From the NCBI GenBank assembly GCA_963784425.1, contig CAWARM010000014.1:107094-171093 (forward strand): a stretch of DNA of 64,000 nt, read 5' to 3'. The stretch comes from SHZL01 sp963784425 (GTDB taxonomy: Bacteria; Pseudomonadota; Gammaproteobacteria; Xanthomonadales; SZUA-36). The notes under the pieces were generated by a model. That model worked only from the letters and a program-made list of their open reading frames with translations. It ran no database searches and had not been told where the DNA came from. Every line of letters begins with the position of its first letter. The first letter of the stretch is position 1. The position numbers were made by a program, and so were the translations under genes. Shown here in pieces: positions 47,354 through 56,529 of the stretch.

Positions 47354-47983
47354 ATGAAATTCGTCCGCAAGTCGTTTCCGGTTGGCCCCTTGCAGTGTAA
47401 CTGTACCGTGCTGGGTGATGCCGAGACCGGCATGGGCTACGTGTTTGACCCGGGTGGCCATCCGCAGCGCATCATGGCTAGCGTGGCCGAGCTGGGACTG
47501 AACATCATCGGCATCGTGCATACCCATGCGCATCTGGATCACTTTCTCGCTGCGGGGGATATTCGCCGCCTTACCGGTGCGCCCATATGGCTGCACCGCT
47601 CGGACCAGTTCCTGTGGGATTCGCTGGAACAGCAGTGCACGTCTTTTGGGGTACCGTACATTCCACAACCCGATCCCGACCACTGGCTGGAACATGAGCA
47701 GGCCCTTGAGTGCGGTGGTTTATGCATACATACGCCCGGCCATACACCGGGTTCAGCCAGTTTCTATTTCAAAGATGATCGCCTCCTGCTGGCGGGCGAT
47801 ACCCTGTTCCTGGGCTCGGTGGGCCGCACCGATTTTCCCGGGGGTGATTCGCGGGCACTGAAAAACTCCATACAGCAGCGGCTCTACAGTCTCGACGAAT
47901 CTGCCGTGGTGGTGACCGGCCACGGGCCTGAAACCAGCATTGGGCAGGAAATGCGCCACAACGCATTCGTACGCGCAAACTGA
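47354..47983 (+). CDS. Metallo-beta-lactamase-fold hydrolase (glyoxalase II-like)
   Basis: The zinc motif THAHLDH is followed by further ligands in IHTPGHTPGSASFYF, LLLAGDTLFLGSVGRTDFPG and VVVTGHGPETSIGQE. The 209-residue form matches the YcbL-type hydroxyacylglutathione hydrolase-like group, which may hydrolyse thioesters. The next gene starts at the base after its stop, so the two are coupled. Confidence 0.92.
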   Translation: MKFVRKSFPVGPLQCNCTVLGDAETGMGYVFDPGGHPQRIMASVAELGLNIIGIVHTHAHLDHFLAAGDIRRLTGAPIWLHRSDQFLWDSLEQQCTSFGVPYIPQPDPDHWLEHEQALECGGLCIHTPGHTPGSASFYFKDDRLLLAGDTLFLGSVGRTDFPGGDSRALKNSIQQRLYSLDESAVVVTGHGPETSIGQEMRHNAFVRAN

Positions 47984-49285
47984 ATGCCCACGCGGCCTGA
48001 AACCAGCCTTTACAACCGCGTCTTCTGGCGCATCGTACCCTTCCTGTTCCTGTGCTACGTCGTTGCGTTCCTCGATCGCGTCAACGTTGGGTTCGCCAAG
48101 CTGCAGATGGCCGGCCAACTGGGATTCAGCGACGCCGTTTATGGTTTCGGCGCAGGCATATTCTTCATTGGATATTTCCTGTTCGAGGTGCCCAGCAACC
48201 TCGTGCTGGAGAAAGTAGGCGCCAAGATCTGGATCGCCCGCATCATGGTGACCTGGGGCATTATTTCCAGTTGCATGATGCTGGTCGAAACCGAATTCTG
48301 GTTTTATACCTTGCGTTTCCTGCTGGGTGCTGCTGAAGCCGGATTTTTCCCCGGGGTCATCCTCTACCTGACCTACTGGTTTCCTTCAGCCCAGCGTGCC
48401 CGCATGATTGCCTTGTTCATGACGGCTGTCGCTATCTCCAATGTAATCGGCGGGCCGATATCCGGGGCCATCATGCAATTCCTGGATGGGATAAATGGAT
48501 GGCAGGGCTGGCAATGGCTGTTTCTGCTTGAAGGCGTCCCTTCGGTATTGGTTGGTCTACTGGTATTGGTTTTGCTGGACGATAACCCGCGCAAAGCAAA
48601 GTGGCTGGCCGAAGACGAGCGAGCCCTGGTGTTGCGCCACCTGGCGGAAGATGAGGCGGCCAAGGCCACCCTTGGTCTGCGTCATCGCTTCACGGATGTT
48701 TTTCGTGATGGCCGGGTATGGGCCCTGTCCTCAATCTACCTGAGCATGATGGTGGGCTTCTACGGGGTAAATTTCTGGATGCCAAGCATCATTCAGGATT
48801 TCGGTATAGATCCTCACGACTTTCTTGAAGTTGGACTGCTCAGTATGCTGCCATGGGGTGCTGCGGCCGTTGCAATGGTCATCAATGGCACCCACTCCGA
48901 CCGCACCGGCGAGCGTTTCTGGCACGTCATCATTCCCATGCTGATCGCCTCTGCTGGCCTGCTAGGCATGGCTTTGGCCGGCCATGCCCGCCTCCCTTCC
49001 ATGATAGCCCTGACCATGATCACCTGCGGACTCCTGTCCGCACTGGCAGTGTTCTGGTCTCTGCCCGCCGCCTTTCTATCCGGCACCGCTGCTGCAGCAG
49101 GCATTGCCTGGATCAATTCATTGGGTAACCTGGGCGGCTTTTTTGGCCCCGACCTGATCGGCCGGATACGCACTGCCACGGACTCCAGCGAGATGGCGTT
49201 CTTCGCCCTGTCCGGTATCCTGCTGCTGGGCGCGCTGGTGGTCGTGGTGCTGCGGCAGAAAGCCAGAGATTCACTTCCACCATGA
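47984..49285 (+). CDS. MFS transporter, anion:cation symporter family
   Basis: Twelve helices in 433 residues, with the ACS-family signature VAFLDRVNVGFAKLQM and YFLFEVPSNLVLEKVGAKIW. LGAAEAGFFPGVILYLTYWF is typical of tartrate, glucarate or phthalate porters. It probably imports an organic anion by proton symport; the substrate cannot be set. It is coupled to the preceding hydrolase gene. Confidence 0.9.
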   Translation: MPTRPETSLYNRVFWRIVPFLFLCYVVAFLDRVNVGFAKLQMAGQLGFSDAVYGFGAGIFFIGYFLFEVPSNLVLEKVGAKIWIARIMVTWGIISSCMMLVETEFWFYTLRFLLGAAEAGFFPGVILYLTYWFPSAQRARMIALFMTAVAISNVIGGPISGAIMQFLDGINGWQGWQWLFLLEGVPSVLVGLLVLVLLDDNPRKAKWLAEDERALVLRHLAEDEAAKATLGLRHRFTDVFRDGRVWALSSIYLSMMVGFYGVNFWMPSIIQDFGIDPHDFLEVGLLSMLPWGAAAVAMVINGTHSDRTGERFWHVIIPMLIASAGLLGMALAGHARLPSMIALTMITCGLLSALAVFWSLPAAFLSGTAAAAGIAWINSLGNLGGFFGPDLIGRIRTATDSSEMAFFALSGILLLGALVVVVLRQKARDSLPP

Positions 49286-49295
49286 CCACTTCACC

Positions 49296-49982
49296 ATGAC
49301 CACCAAAGCCTGGGTAGACCTGCAGAGCTCGGATTTTCGCAATATGCTGATCAGCCTGATCGGCTACCGCTTTGGGCCAAAGCCAGAGGAACGGCTGGAC
49401 GAAATTCGCGCGGAACGCTCGCTTTATGCTGAAGGTTTTTTGCAACTGGCCGGGATCAAGCCGGGTGACACCGTTCTCGAGATCGGTTCGGGCTGTGGCT
49501 TCGGCACTGCGGCCATTGCGCGGCGCGCCCGTGAAGTAATTGCCTGTGACATCAGTCCGGCATTCCTGGAGTATGCCAGGCAGGAGTGTGCGGGCCTCGA
49601 CAACGTACGCTTCCTGCAGGTAGACAGCCGTGACCTGTCTGCGGTGGGCGATCAGTCGGTCAATGCCGTGGTTGCCATATCGGTGTTCATCCATCTGAAC
49701 CTTTATGACATGTATCTCTACTTCAAGGAATTCAGCCGGATTCTTCGGCCCGGCGGGAAAGTAGTGTTTGATTTCGCCGACATGAATCGCCTGTTCAGCA
49801 GGCTACGCACCTATGGCAACAACGATCTGTTTCTTGAGCATGCCGGATATTATCGCGATGACCCATCAGCATTGGCCGGACTCATCCAGTGGAATTCCGC
49901 CCGGGGCATCACCGGCATTGCCCGGGCAGCAGGCTTCAAGCGTTTGAAACGCCGGGGCCACAAATTGTTATTCGGTATCTAG
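49296..49982 (+). CDS. SAM-dependent class I methyltransferase
   Basis: The Rossmann motif I VLEIGSGCGFGTAAIARR follows a 45-residue helical lead; motif II is VIACDISPAFLEYAR, and FSRILRPGGKVVFDF is motif post-III. The protein has 228 residues and is soluble. It follows the MFS gene by ten bases. The substrate is unknown. Confidence 0.87.
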   Translation: MTTKAWVDLQSSDFRNMLISLIGYRFGPKPEERLDEIRAERSLYAEGFLQLAGIKPGDTVLEIGSGCGFGTAAIARRAREVIACDISPAFLEYARQECAGLDNVRFLQVDSRDLSAVGDQSVNAVVAISVFIHLNLYDMYLYFKEFSRILRPGGKVVFDFADMNRLFSRLRTYGNNDLFLEHAGYYRDDPSALAGLIQWNSARGITGIARAAGFKRLKRRGHKLLFGI

Positions 49983-49985
49983 TGA

Positions 49986-50134
49986 GCCGGGTCCGGAGAT
50001 TTTCTTCCGGGACCGTATGAAACAGGAGAAGGTGAGACCGGGAACCGGTCGAGAAGCTGGCCTGGGCCACGTTTCATCCGAGGCTACAGGGATGTATTTA
50101 CGCCGTGTCCCGGAAGGAAGTCTCCGGACCCGGC
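49986..50134. repeat. Large nested palindrome (structured intergenic element)
   Basis: Successive arms pair across 149 bases. GCCGGGTCCGGAGA (49986-49999) pairs with 50121-50134, CTTCCGGGAC (50004-50013) with 50107-50116, and ATGAAAC (50017-50023) with 50071-50077. An inner GACCGG-GAA-CCGGTC hairpin lies at 50036-50050. The two outer stems are separated by equal four-base gaps, as expected for a folded element. The segment CTACAGGGATGTATTTACG resembles an intergenic repeat I recall from several gammaproteobacteria. It may act as terminator or processing structure between convergent genes. Confidence 0.75.
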
Positions 50135-50156
50135 CCGCTCATTGAGGATAAACTTT

Positions 50157-51327
50157 TCACGACAGCTCTCGCATTCCCCGCTCCAATCCACCCAGCGTCA
50201 AAGGAAACATCCGCTGTTCCATGAGTTCGGACAGGATGCGAATGGAAGGTGTGTGGGTCCAGCGCTGTTGCGGGTTCAGGGTTGAGCCAGATGGCCTTGG
50301 GGTAGGTAGCCAGCAGGCGCTGCATCCACGTTGCGCCGGTTTCCTCGTTGAAATGCTCGACGCTGCCGCCGGCATAGGTGATTTCGTAGGGGCTCATGGT
50401 GGCATCACCCACCAGGATCAGCTTGTAATCAGCGGCGTACTTGTGCAGCACGTCCATAAGCGGAGTCTTTTCGGTGTGCCGCCGCCGGTTGTCTTTCCAC
50501 ACACCCTCGTACACACAGTTGTGGAAATAGAAATGCTCCAGGTGCTTGAACTCGCTCTTGGCGGCAGAGAACAGCTCCTCGCAGGCGCGCACGTGGTCAT
50601 CCATGGAACCGCCCACATCCAGGAACAGCAACACCTTGATGGCATTGTGCCGCTCCGGGACCATCTTGATTTCGAGGTAACCTGCATTGCGCGCAGTTGA
50701 ATCGATGGTGCCGGGAAGGTCAAGCTCATCTGCCGCGCCTTGCCGGGCAAATCGCCGCAAGCGCCGCAGGGCTACCTTCAGGTTACGCGTGCCGAGCTCA
50801 ACGCTGTCGTCAAAGTTACGGTATTCACGCTGCTCCCACACCTTCACGGCCGAGCGTTGCCCCCCTTTCGGACCAATGCGCACGCCCGCCGGGTTGTAGC
50901 CGCCCTGCCCAAAAGGTGAAGTTCCGCCAGTACCGATCCACTTGTTGCCACCGTGGTGTTCCTCTTTCTGTTCCTCCAGTCGCTTGCGCAGGGTATCCAT
51001 CAGCTCGTCCCAGTTCATGGCCTTCAGCAGCGCCTTTTCCTCATCGCTGAAAATGCGCTCGAACTGCTGGCGCAGCCACTCTTCCGGAATGGCCGCACCG
51101 GGCGGGCCAAACACCTGCTCAATGCCTTTGAAATGGGCAGAGAACACACGGTCAAATCGGTCGTACAGGGCCTCATCCTTGATCAGACTGGCGCGGGCGA
51201 GGTAATAGAACTCGTCAATGCTGAACTGCGCCAGGCCCTGCTTGAGCGCTTCGAGCAGGGTCAGGAACTCGGTCAACGAAACCTTCAGGCCACCCTTGCG
51301 CAACTGATAAAAAAATTCGATTAGCAT
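50157..51327 (-). pseudogene. VWA (CoxE-like) protein with C-terminal frameshift
   Basis: The protein resembles VWA partners of MoxR ATPases: a helical N-terminal half, then LLFLDVGGSMDDHVRACEEL as MIDAS motif, EHFYFHNCVYEGVWKDNRRR, and KLILVGDATMSPYEI. After AIWLNPEP (near 50275) the expected tail (RWTHTPSIRILSELMEQRMF, GLERGMRELS) is found in another frame, ending at 50157. One extra base in the GGG at 50272-50274 explains it. As written, the frame runs instead to 50098 inside the palindrome. The MoxR gene lies immediately upstream. It probably works with MoxR as a metal-insertion or complex-assembly chaperone. Confidence 0.87.
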
Positions 51328-51353
51328 AGTGAGGGAAACTTAACAGGCGCGTG

Positions 51354-52235
51354 TCATCGACCTTCGCGCTGATGCAGGAAGATCAGACGTTCAAACAGGT
51401 GGATGTCCTGCTCGTTCTTGAGCAGGGCCCCGTGCATGGGCGGCAGCAATGCGCGCCGGTCATCGCTGCGCAAGGCTTCCGGGGCAATGTCCTCGGCCAG
51501 CAGCAGTTTCAACCAGTCCAGCAGCTCGGAGGTGGAGGGCTTTTTCTTCAGGCCTGGCACCTCGCGCAGGCGGTAAAAGGTTTCCAGCGCGGCTTTCAGC
51601 AATTCCTGCTTGAGGCCGGGGTAATGCACGTCCACGATTTCGGTCATGGTGGCAGCATCGGGAAAACGAATGTAATGGAAAAAGCAGCGGCGCAGGAAGG
51701 CATCCGGCAATTCCTTCTCATTGTTGCTGGTAATGACGATGATGGGACGATGGCGGGCCACCACTGTCTGGTGGGTTTCGTACACATAGAATTCCATGCG
51801 GTCGAGTTCGCGCAGCAGGTCGTTGGGAAACTCAATGTCGGCCTTGTCGATCTCATCGATCAGCAGCACCGGTTGGACATCCTGCTCGAACGCATCCCAC
51901 ATGGGCCCCTTGATAATGTAGTTGCCGATGTCATGCACGCGCACATCGCCCAGTTGTGAATCTCGCAGCCTGGCCACTGCATCGTACTCATACAGGCCCT
52001 GTTGCGCTTTGGTGGTGGACTTGATGTGCCATTGCAACAGGGGGCGTTCCAGGCTACGGGCGATTTCTTCTGCCAGCTGGGTTTTACCCGTGCCGGGCTC
52101 GCCTTTGATCAGGATGGGCCGGCCGAGCGTGACTGCTGCGTTAACCGCGGTACTCAGGTCTTCGGTGGCGATGTAGCGATCGGTGCCGGCAAAGCGGGAT
52201 TGTGCTGGCTTTTCGGGCCGAGTGGGCAGAGACAA
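51354..52235 (-). CDS. MoxR-family AAA+ ATPase
   Basis: TTG at 52235 is chosen: GGAG lies seven bases upstream and the duplicate fragment at 59.0 kb has the same TTG context. The Walker A is GEPGTGKTQLAEEI, Walker B VLLIDEIDKADIEF, and sensor 1 VITSNNEKELPDAFLRRCFF. The 293-residue size is normal. MoxR ATPases act with VWA proteins to mature metalloenzymes or envelope complexes; the VWA gene follows after 26 bases. Confidence 0.92.
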   Translation of the reverse strand: MSLPTRPEKPAQSRFAGTDRYIATEDLSTAVNAAVTLGRPILIKGEPGTGKTQLAEEIARSLERPLLQWHIKSTTKAQQGLYEYDAVARLRDSQLGDVRVHDIGNYIIKGPMWDAFEQDVQPVLLIDEIDKADIEFPNDLLRELDRMEFYVYETHQTVVARHRPIIVITSNNEKELPDAFLRRCFFHYIRFPDAATMTEIVDVHYPGLKQELLKAALETFYRLREVPGLKKKPSTSELLDWLKLLLAEDIAPEALRSDDRRALLPPMHGALLKNEQDIHLFERLIFLHQREGR

Positions 52236-52336
52236 AGCTATACTCCGAATAAATAATCCATGGCAATAGTTTAACGGATTGTGCTGCTGTGCATCAGCAC
52301 GGCTGCAGTTGCTCGAAGCGCGGCTTTGAACCGGAT

Positions 52337-53614
52337 TTAACTGTGAGGGCGGGCCTCGGCCCATCGACCAAAGGTATTTCGATTACGGATGGAATATGTT
52401 TCAGCGACTACAAGAGTTGGTTTTGATCCCCGGGCGCCATCACAAGACTTCATGGGGCCAATGACGGTACCGCTGGGCACGTGTGAACCGGCTCCAATCA
52501 CGACGTCGGTGAGGGAACAATTTCGGCCGATGACCGCATTCGGCAAAACGACGGCATTCTTCAGCTCAGTATCGGCCGCCACACGAACATTTGCGGACAA
52601 CACCGAGTGCTGTACCAAGACCCGTTCGGATTGAACCCGGTTGAAACTGACTGATGCACGCTGCAGTCGGCCATCCGAACGCACCGGCCAGCTTGGATCG
52701 CCTGGGCAAAAGCCGGGAACGCCATCCAGCAACTCCATGTGAGCGCGCCAATACGCCGAAACCGTTCCAACGTCCCTCCAGTAGCCACCTCCCACCAAGG
52801 CATTCCGGGTAAATGGATAGGCAAACACCCGGGCCCCTTGGATAAGACACGGCAAGAGATCGCGCCCAAAATCGTGTTCTGAGCTCTGGTTCAGGGCGTC
52901 CTCCCGCAGTATTTTGGCCAGGAACCTCCGGTTGAATACATAAATGCCCATCGAGCCGAGCGAACGTTTTGGCTGCCCTGGAAGACATTGCGGGTGGGAT
53001 GGCTTTTCAGAAAAACTCGAGATTCGACGGGTTTGGTCAATACTCATTACACCAAAGTCACCTGCCAATTCGATTGGAATCTCGACACAACCGACTGTAA
53101 GGTCAGCCCTGTTTGCCATGTGTTGCTCAAGCATTGGGCGATAGTCCATTTGGTAGACATGATCGCCGGCCAGGATGAGCACTCGCTCTGCATCCAGGGC
53201 TTCGATCCGGTGCCAGTTTTGGAAGACGGCATCAGCGGTGCCGCGGTAACTGCCAACACCTGCGCGGAGTTCGGCGCGCCACGGCTCGACAAAACCCTCA
53301 CCTGGTTCACCGGCAGTCCGCCACACCCGGGCAAGGTGCTGCAGCAAAGAACCATCCTGGTACTGGGTCAGAACTCCGATGCGGTTTATGCCTGAATTGA
53401 CACAATTGGAAAGTGAAAAATCAATGGTCCGGTAACTGCCGGCAAACGGTAAGGCCGGCTTGCATTCGTGCCGGGTGAGAGCACCAAGTCGTGTTCCTTT
53501 GCCACCGGCCAATACCACTGCCAACGTTTTTTTAACCAGCGTCTGCGCATCCGCGTGTGCTTCAGAAATCGTGCCAGGAGAGTGGTGCCCAGGGTTCACA
53601 TTCAGCAGTTCCAA
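52337..53614 (-). CDS. glgC: Glucose-1-phosphate adenylyltransferase
   Basis: It makes ADP-glucose for glycogen. Motifs include VVLAGGKGTRLGALTRHECK PALPFAG, YRTIDFSLSNCVNSGI, YRGTADAVFQNWHRIE, VLILAGDHVYQMDYRPML, SFSEKP and YWRDVGTVSAYWRAH, with a C-terminal left-handed helix. The 425 residues match the bacterial enzyme. The TTG start at 53614 has no good ribosome-binding site; a GTG at 53599 is an alternative. No glgA, glgB or glgP is nearby. It is divergent from mprF. Confidence 0.94.
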   Translation of the reverse strand: MELLNVNPGHHSPGTISEAHADAQTLVKKTLAVVLAGGKGTRLGALTRHECKPALPFAGSYRTIDFSLSNCVNSGINRIGVLTQYQDGSLLQHLARVWRTAGEPGEGFVEPWRAELRAGVGSYRGTADAVFQNWHRIEALDAERVLILAGDHVYQMDYRPMLEQHMANRADLTVGCVEIPIELAGDFGVMSIDQTRRISSFSEKPSHPQCLPGQPKRSLGSMGIYVFNRRFLAKILREDALNQSSEHDFGRDLLPCLIQGARVFAYPFTRNALVGGGYWRDVGTVSAYWRAHMELLDGVPGFCPGDPSWPVRSDGRLQRASVSFNRVQSERVLVQHSVLSANVRVAADTELKNAVVLPNAVIGRNCSLTDVVIGAGSHVPSGTVIGPMKSCDGARGSKPTLVVAETYSIRNRNTFGRWAEARPHS

Positions 53615-53803
53615 TTGGCGGTGCAGTATGAAAATGTTCAGAGTTCGTGCAGCTTACGACAGCGCACATTGTCCAAGATTCAACTGCATCTCAATTTTTC
53701 ACAATGTCCATTGACCCCGATTGCGTCGCAGCATGGGCTATCAGCAGGTGCGCGCTACCAATACCGTGTCAGCCACCGACAGCGGCTGGTCAAATCATTC
53801 ATA

Positions 53804-56452
53804 ATGTGGATCTTGCAACCTCGTTTAATGCCAATGGCCAAGCAGCACAAAACCGATGCCATGGAGGTGTCAGCCGTACCCAATGCCGCTCGCTCCGGTG
53901 GCCGCATGCAGAAGTTAGTGGGCGCGGTTATCAGCGTGGTGATCCTCTGCCTTGCGCTGTGGTTTTTGCATGATGAACTCAGTAACCTCAATGCGGAAAC
54001 GATCCTGGAAGAAATTCGGTCCCTTTCCCTTTTCACTATTCTGGCGGCCGCGATATGTGCTACCTGTAGTTACCTGGTTCTAACTGGCTTTGATGCCCTG
54101 GCCTTGCGTTACATAGGGCACAAACTTGACTATTGGCACACTGCGCAAACGGCATTCATGGCATTTGCCGTGGGACACAACGTGGGTATCGCTGCATTGT
54201 CCGGTGGGTCTGTTCGCTATCGCATGTATTCTTTACTCGGCTTACCCGGGTTCGAAATTGCCAGGATTATCGCTTTTGCTTCACTGACCTTTGCGCTGGG
54301 TGCGGCGCTGCTTCTCGGCATTGCGCTCTTGCTCATGCCCAATGCCGAGACCGAAGTTCTGCATCTTTCGCCTTTTGTGTTGAGCACTGCCGGTGTGCTG
54401 TTGCTGGCGGCCCCATTTGCTTACCTCTTGACTGCGACTTTTTACCGTACACCAATAAGCCTGGGCAAATGGACAATTTCCCTTCCTTCACCGGGCATTG
54501 GCCTGGCCCAGGTGGGACTGTCGGTCACGGATCTCACTTTTGCCGCTGCAACGCTGTATGTGCTATTGGCCCCTGCATTGCATATCGGCTTCTTTCCATT
54601 CCTGGGGATCTACCTGATCGCAATCGCAGCCGGGCTTTTGAGCAGTGTCCCGGGCGGCCTGGGCGTGTTTGAGTCCGTGTTGCTGATCGCCTTGCCCGGG
54701 GTGGATCGCAGTGCCTTACTGGGGACGGTAATCGTTTACCGCTTGATTTATTACGCAGCGCCGCTGTGTCTTGCCTTGTTGCTTTTGATGACCAGCGAAA
54801 TCAGGCAACATCAACAAATGCTGCGTGCCTCGACGGAAAAGGCGGGCGGATGGCTGTCAGCCATTGTGCCCAAAGCGGTCAGCGTGGCAGTTTTTCTGGC
54901 TGGGGTCGTGCTGTTGATTTCCGGTGCAACGCCAGGCGTCGCAAGCCGTTTGAATTTTATTGCCAGGGGCATACCTCTGCCTGTGCTTGAACTGTCACAC
55001 CTCACCGGCAGTGTGCTTGGAGTCGGCTTGCTGGTGTTGGCGCGCGGGTTGTCGCGGCGTTTGCGAGGCGCATTCCTCGCTGCGCTGTTAGTGCTTGGCG
55101 CCGGCATTGTGGCATCCCTGCTAAAAGGCTTTGATGTCGAGGAAGCCATCATGCTGCTGATCATTCTTGGCCTTCTTTGGGCATCCCGTGACGAGTTTTA
55201 TCGCCAGGGTTCTGTCGTTACCCAACCCTTCTCAATTGGGTGGCTCGCATCGATCATCCTGGTGTTTTGTTTCGCAGTTTGGGTAGGCATGGTCAGTTTC
55301 CGGCACCTGAATTACTCCCAGGAACTTTGGTGGCAATTCGAGTTGCATGCCGATGCGCCGCGCATGCTGCGTGCCAGTTTGCTGGCGGGCCTGACTGCCA
55401 TGAGTTTTGTGCTGTGGAAATTGCTGCGTTCTGGCCGCTCTTCGCCGCTGGCGGAAACAGACCTTTCTGCATTGGAGCGAATCCAGGACATTGTCCGCAA
55501 TTCCACTGATTCATCTGCCAATGCTGCACTATTGGGCGACAAGAGATTTCTTTGGTCACCCAGCAAGAAGACTTTTATCATGTACCAACTCAGTGGCAGC
55601 AGCTGGGTTGCGTTCGGGGACCCGGTGGGCCAACGATCCGAGTGGGAAGACCTGGCCTGGTCTTTTGTTGAGATGGTTGACCGTTTTGACGGCCGAGCCG
55701 TTTTCTACCAGGTGTCAGGCGATTCCTTACCCATGTACGTTGACATGGGCCTGAGCCTGGCCAAACTCGGCGAAGACGCGCGGGTTCCGCTGCCATCATT
55801 TTCCCTTGAAGGCAGCAAGTTTGCGGAATTTCGGCAAGCCATTAATAAGGCAAAGAAACAGGGAGTAAGCTTCGAGATAGTGCCAAGCAGTGAAGTCAGT
55901 TCGCTGACCGGCGACTTGCGCGCAATTTCCGATAGCTGGCTGGCAGAAAAAGCTGCAAAGGAGAAAGGCTTCTCCCTCGGATCATATTCCGATGAATACA
56001 TCTGCAAATTTGATTGCGCAGTAGTTCGCTTGAATGGTTCCATCGTAGCCTTTGCCAATCTTTGGGTTGCACCGGCCGGTCGCGAGTTGTCGGTTGATCT
56101 GATGCGGCACAAACGCGAGGCTCCGAAAGGCGTGATGGACTATCTTTTCACCGAACTGATGCTGTGGGGAAAAACACGGGGTTACGAGTGGTTCAACCTC
56201 GGAATGGCGCCGCTTTCCGGCCTGGAGCAACATGCTTTGGCGCCTATGTGGCATAAATTGGGCCGTTTGATATTCCGTCACGGAGAGAGTTTTTACAATT
56301 TTGAAGGACTGAGAAATTACAAGGAAAAATTCGATCCGGAGTGGAGGCCACGATACATCGCTTGTCCGGGCGGGATGTTAGGCCTGCCACAAGCGCTGAT
56401 TGCCACGTCGCGCCTGATATCCCGCGGGATGGGCAAGGTGCCTGCGAAATAA
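53804..56452 (+). CDS. mprF: Lysylphosphatidylglycerol synthetase/flippase MprF
   Basis: The N-terminal two-thirds is a polytopic flippase region (from VVILCLALWFLHDELSNL; GHNVGIAALSGGSVRYRMYS; GLLSSVPGGLGVFESVLL). The last 300 residues are the DUF2156 aminoacyl-transfer domain (SGSSWVAFGDPVG, SFEIVPSSEV, WFNLGMAPLSGLEQHALAPM, NFEGLRNYKEKFDPEWRPRY). It transfers lysine (or alanine) from tRNA to phosphatidylglycerol, lowering surface charge. The start is uncertain: ATG 53804 is the earliest sensible one, with 53834 and 53906 as alternatives, none with a good ribosome-binding site. acvB follows after 77 bases. Confidence 0.93.
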   Translation: MWILQPRLMPMAKQHKTDAMEVSAVPNAARSGGRMQKLVGAVISVVILCLALWFLHDELSNLNAETILEEIRSLSLFTILAAAICATCSYLVLTGFDALALRYIGHKLDYWHTAQTAFMAFAVGHNVGIAALSGGSVRYRMYSLLGLPGFEIARIIAFASLTFALGAALLLGIALLLMPNAETEVLHLSPFVLSTAGVLLLAAPFAYLLTATFYRTPISLGKWTISLPSPGIGLAQVGLSVTDLTFAAATLYVLLAPALHIGFFPFLGIYLIAIAAGLLSSVPGGLGVFESVLLIALPGVDRSALLGTVIVYRLIYYAAPLCLALLLLMTSEIRQHQQMLRASTEKAGGWLSAIVPKAVSVAVFLAGVVLLISGATPGVASRLNFIARGIPLPVLELSHLTGSVLGVGLLVLARGLSRRLRGAFLAALLVLGAGIVASLLKGFDVEEAIMLLIILGLLWASRDEFYRQGSVVTQPFSIGWLASIILVFCFAVWVGMVSFRHLNYSQELWWQFELHADAPRMLRASLLAGLTAMSFVLWKLLRSGRSSPLAETDLSALERIQDIVRNSTDSSANAALLGDKRFLWSPSKKTFIMYQLSGSSWVAFGDPVGQRSEWEDLAWSFVEMVDRFDGRAVFYQVSGDSLPMYVDMGLSLAKLGEDARVPLPSFSLEGSKFAEFRQAINKAKKQGVSFEIVPSSEVSSLTGDLRAISDSWLAEKAAKEKGFSLGSYSDEYICKFDCAVVRLNGSIVAFANLWVAPAGRELSVDLMRHKREAPKGVMDYLFTELMLWGKTRGYEWFNLGMAPLSGLEQHALAPMWHKLGRLIFRHGESFYNFEGLRNYKEKFDPEWRPRYIACPGGMLGLPQALIATSRLISRGMGKVPAK

Positions 56453-56529
56453 GGTCTCTTATTCGGGTGACATTTCACCATTGATTGGCAACCGTTCAGC
56501 TTGACTGATCGACAAGGGACAGTGGACTG

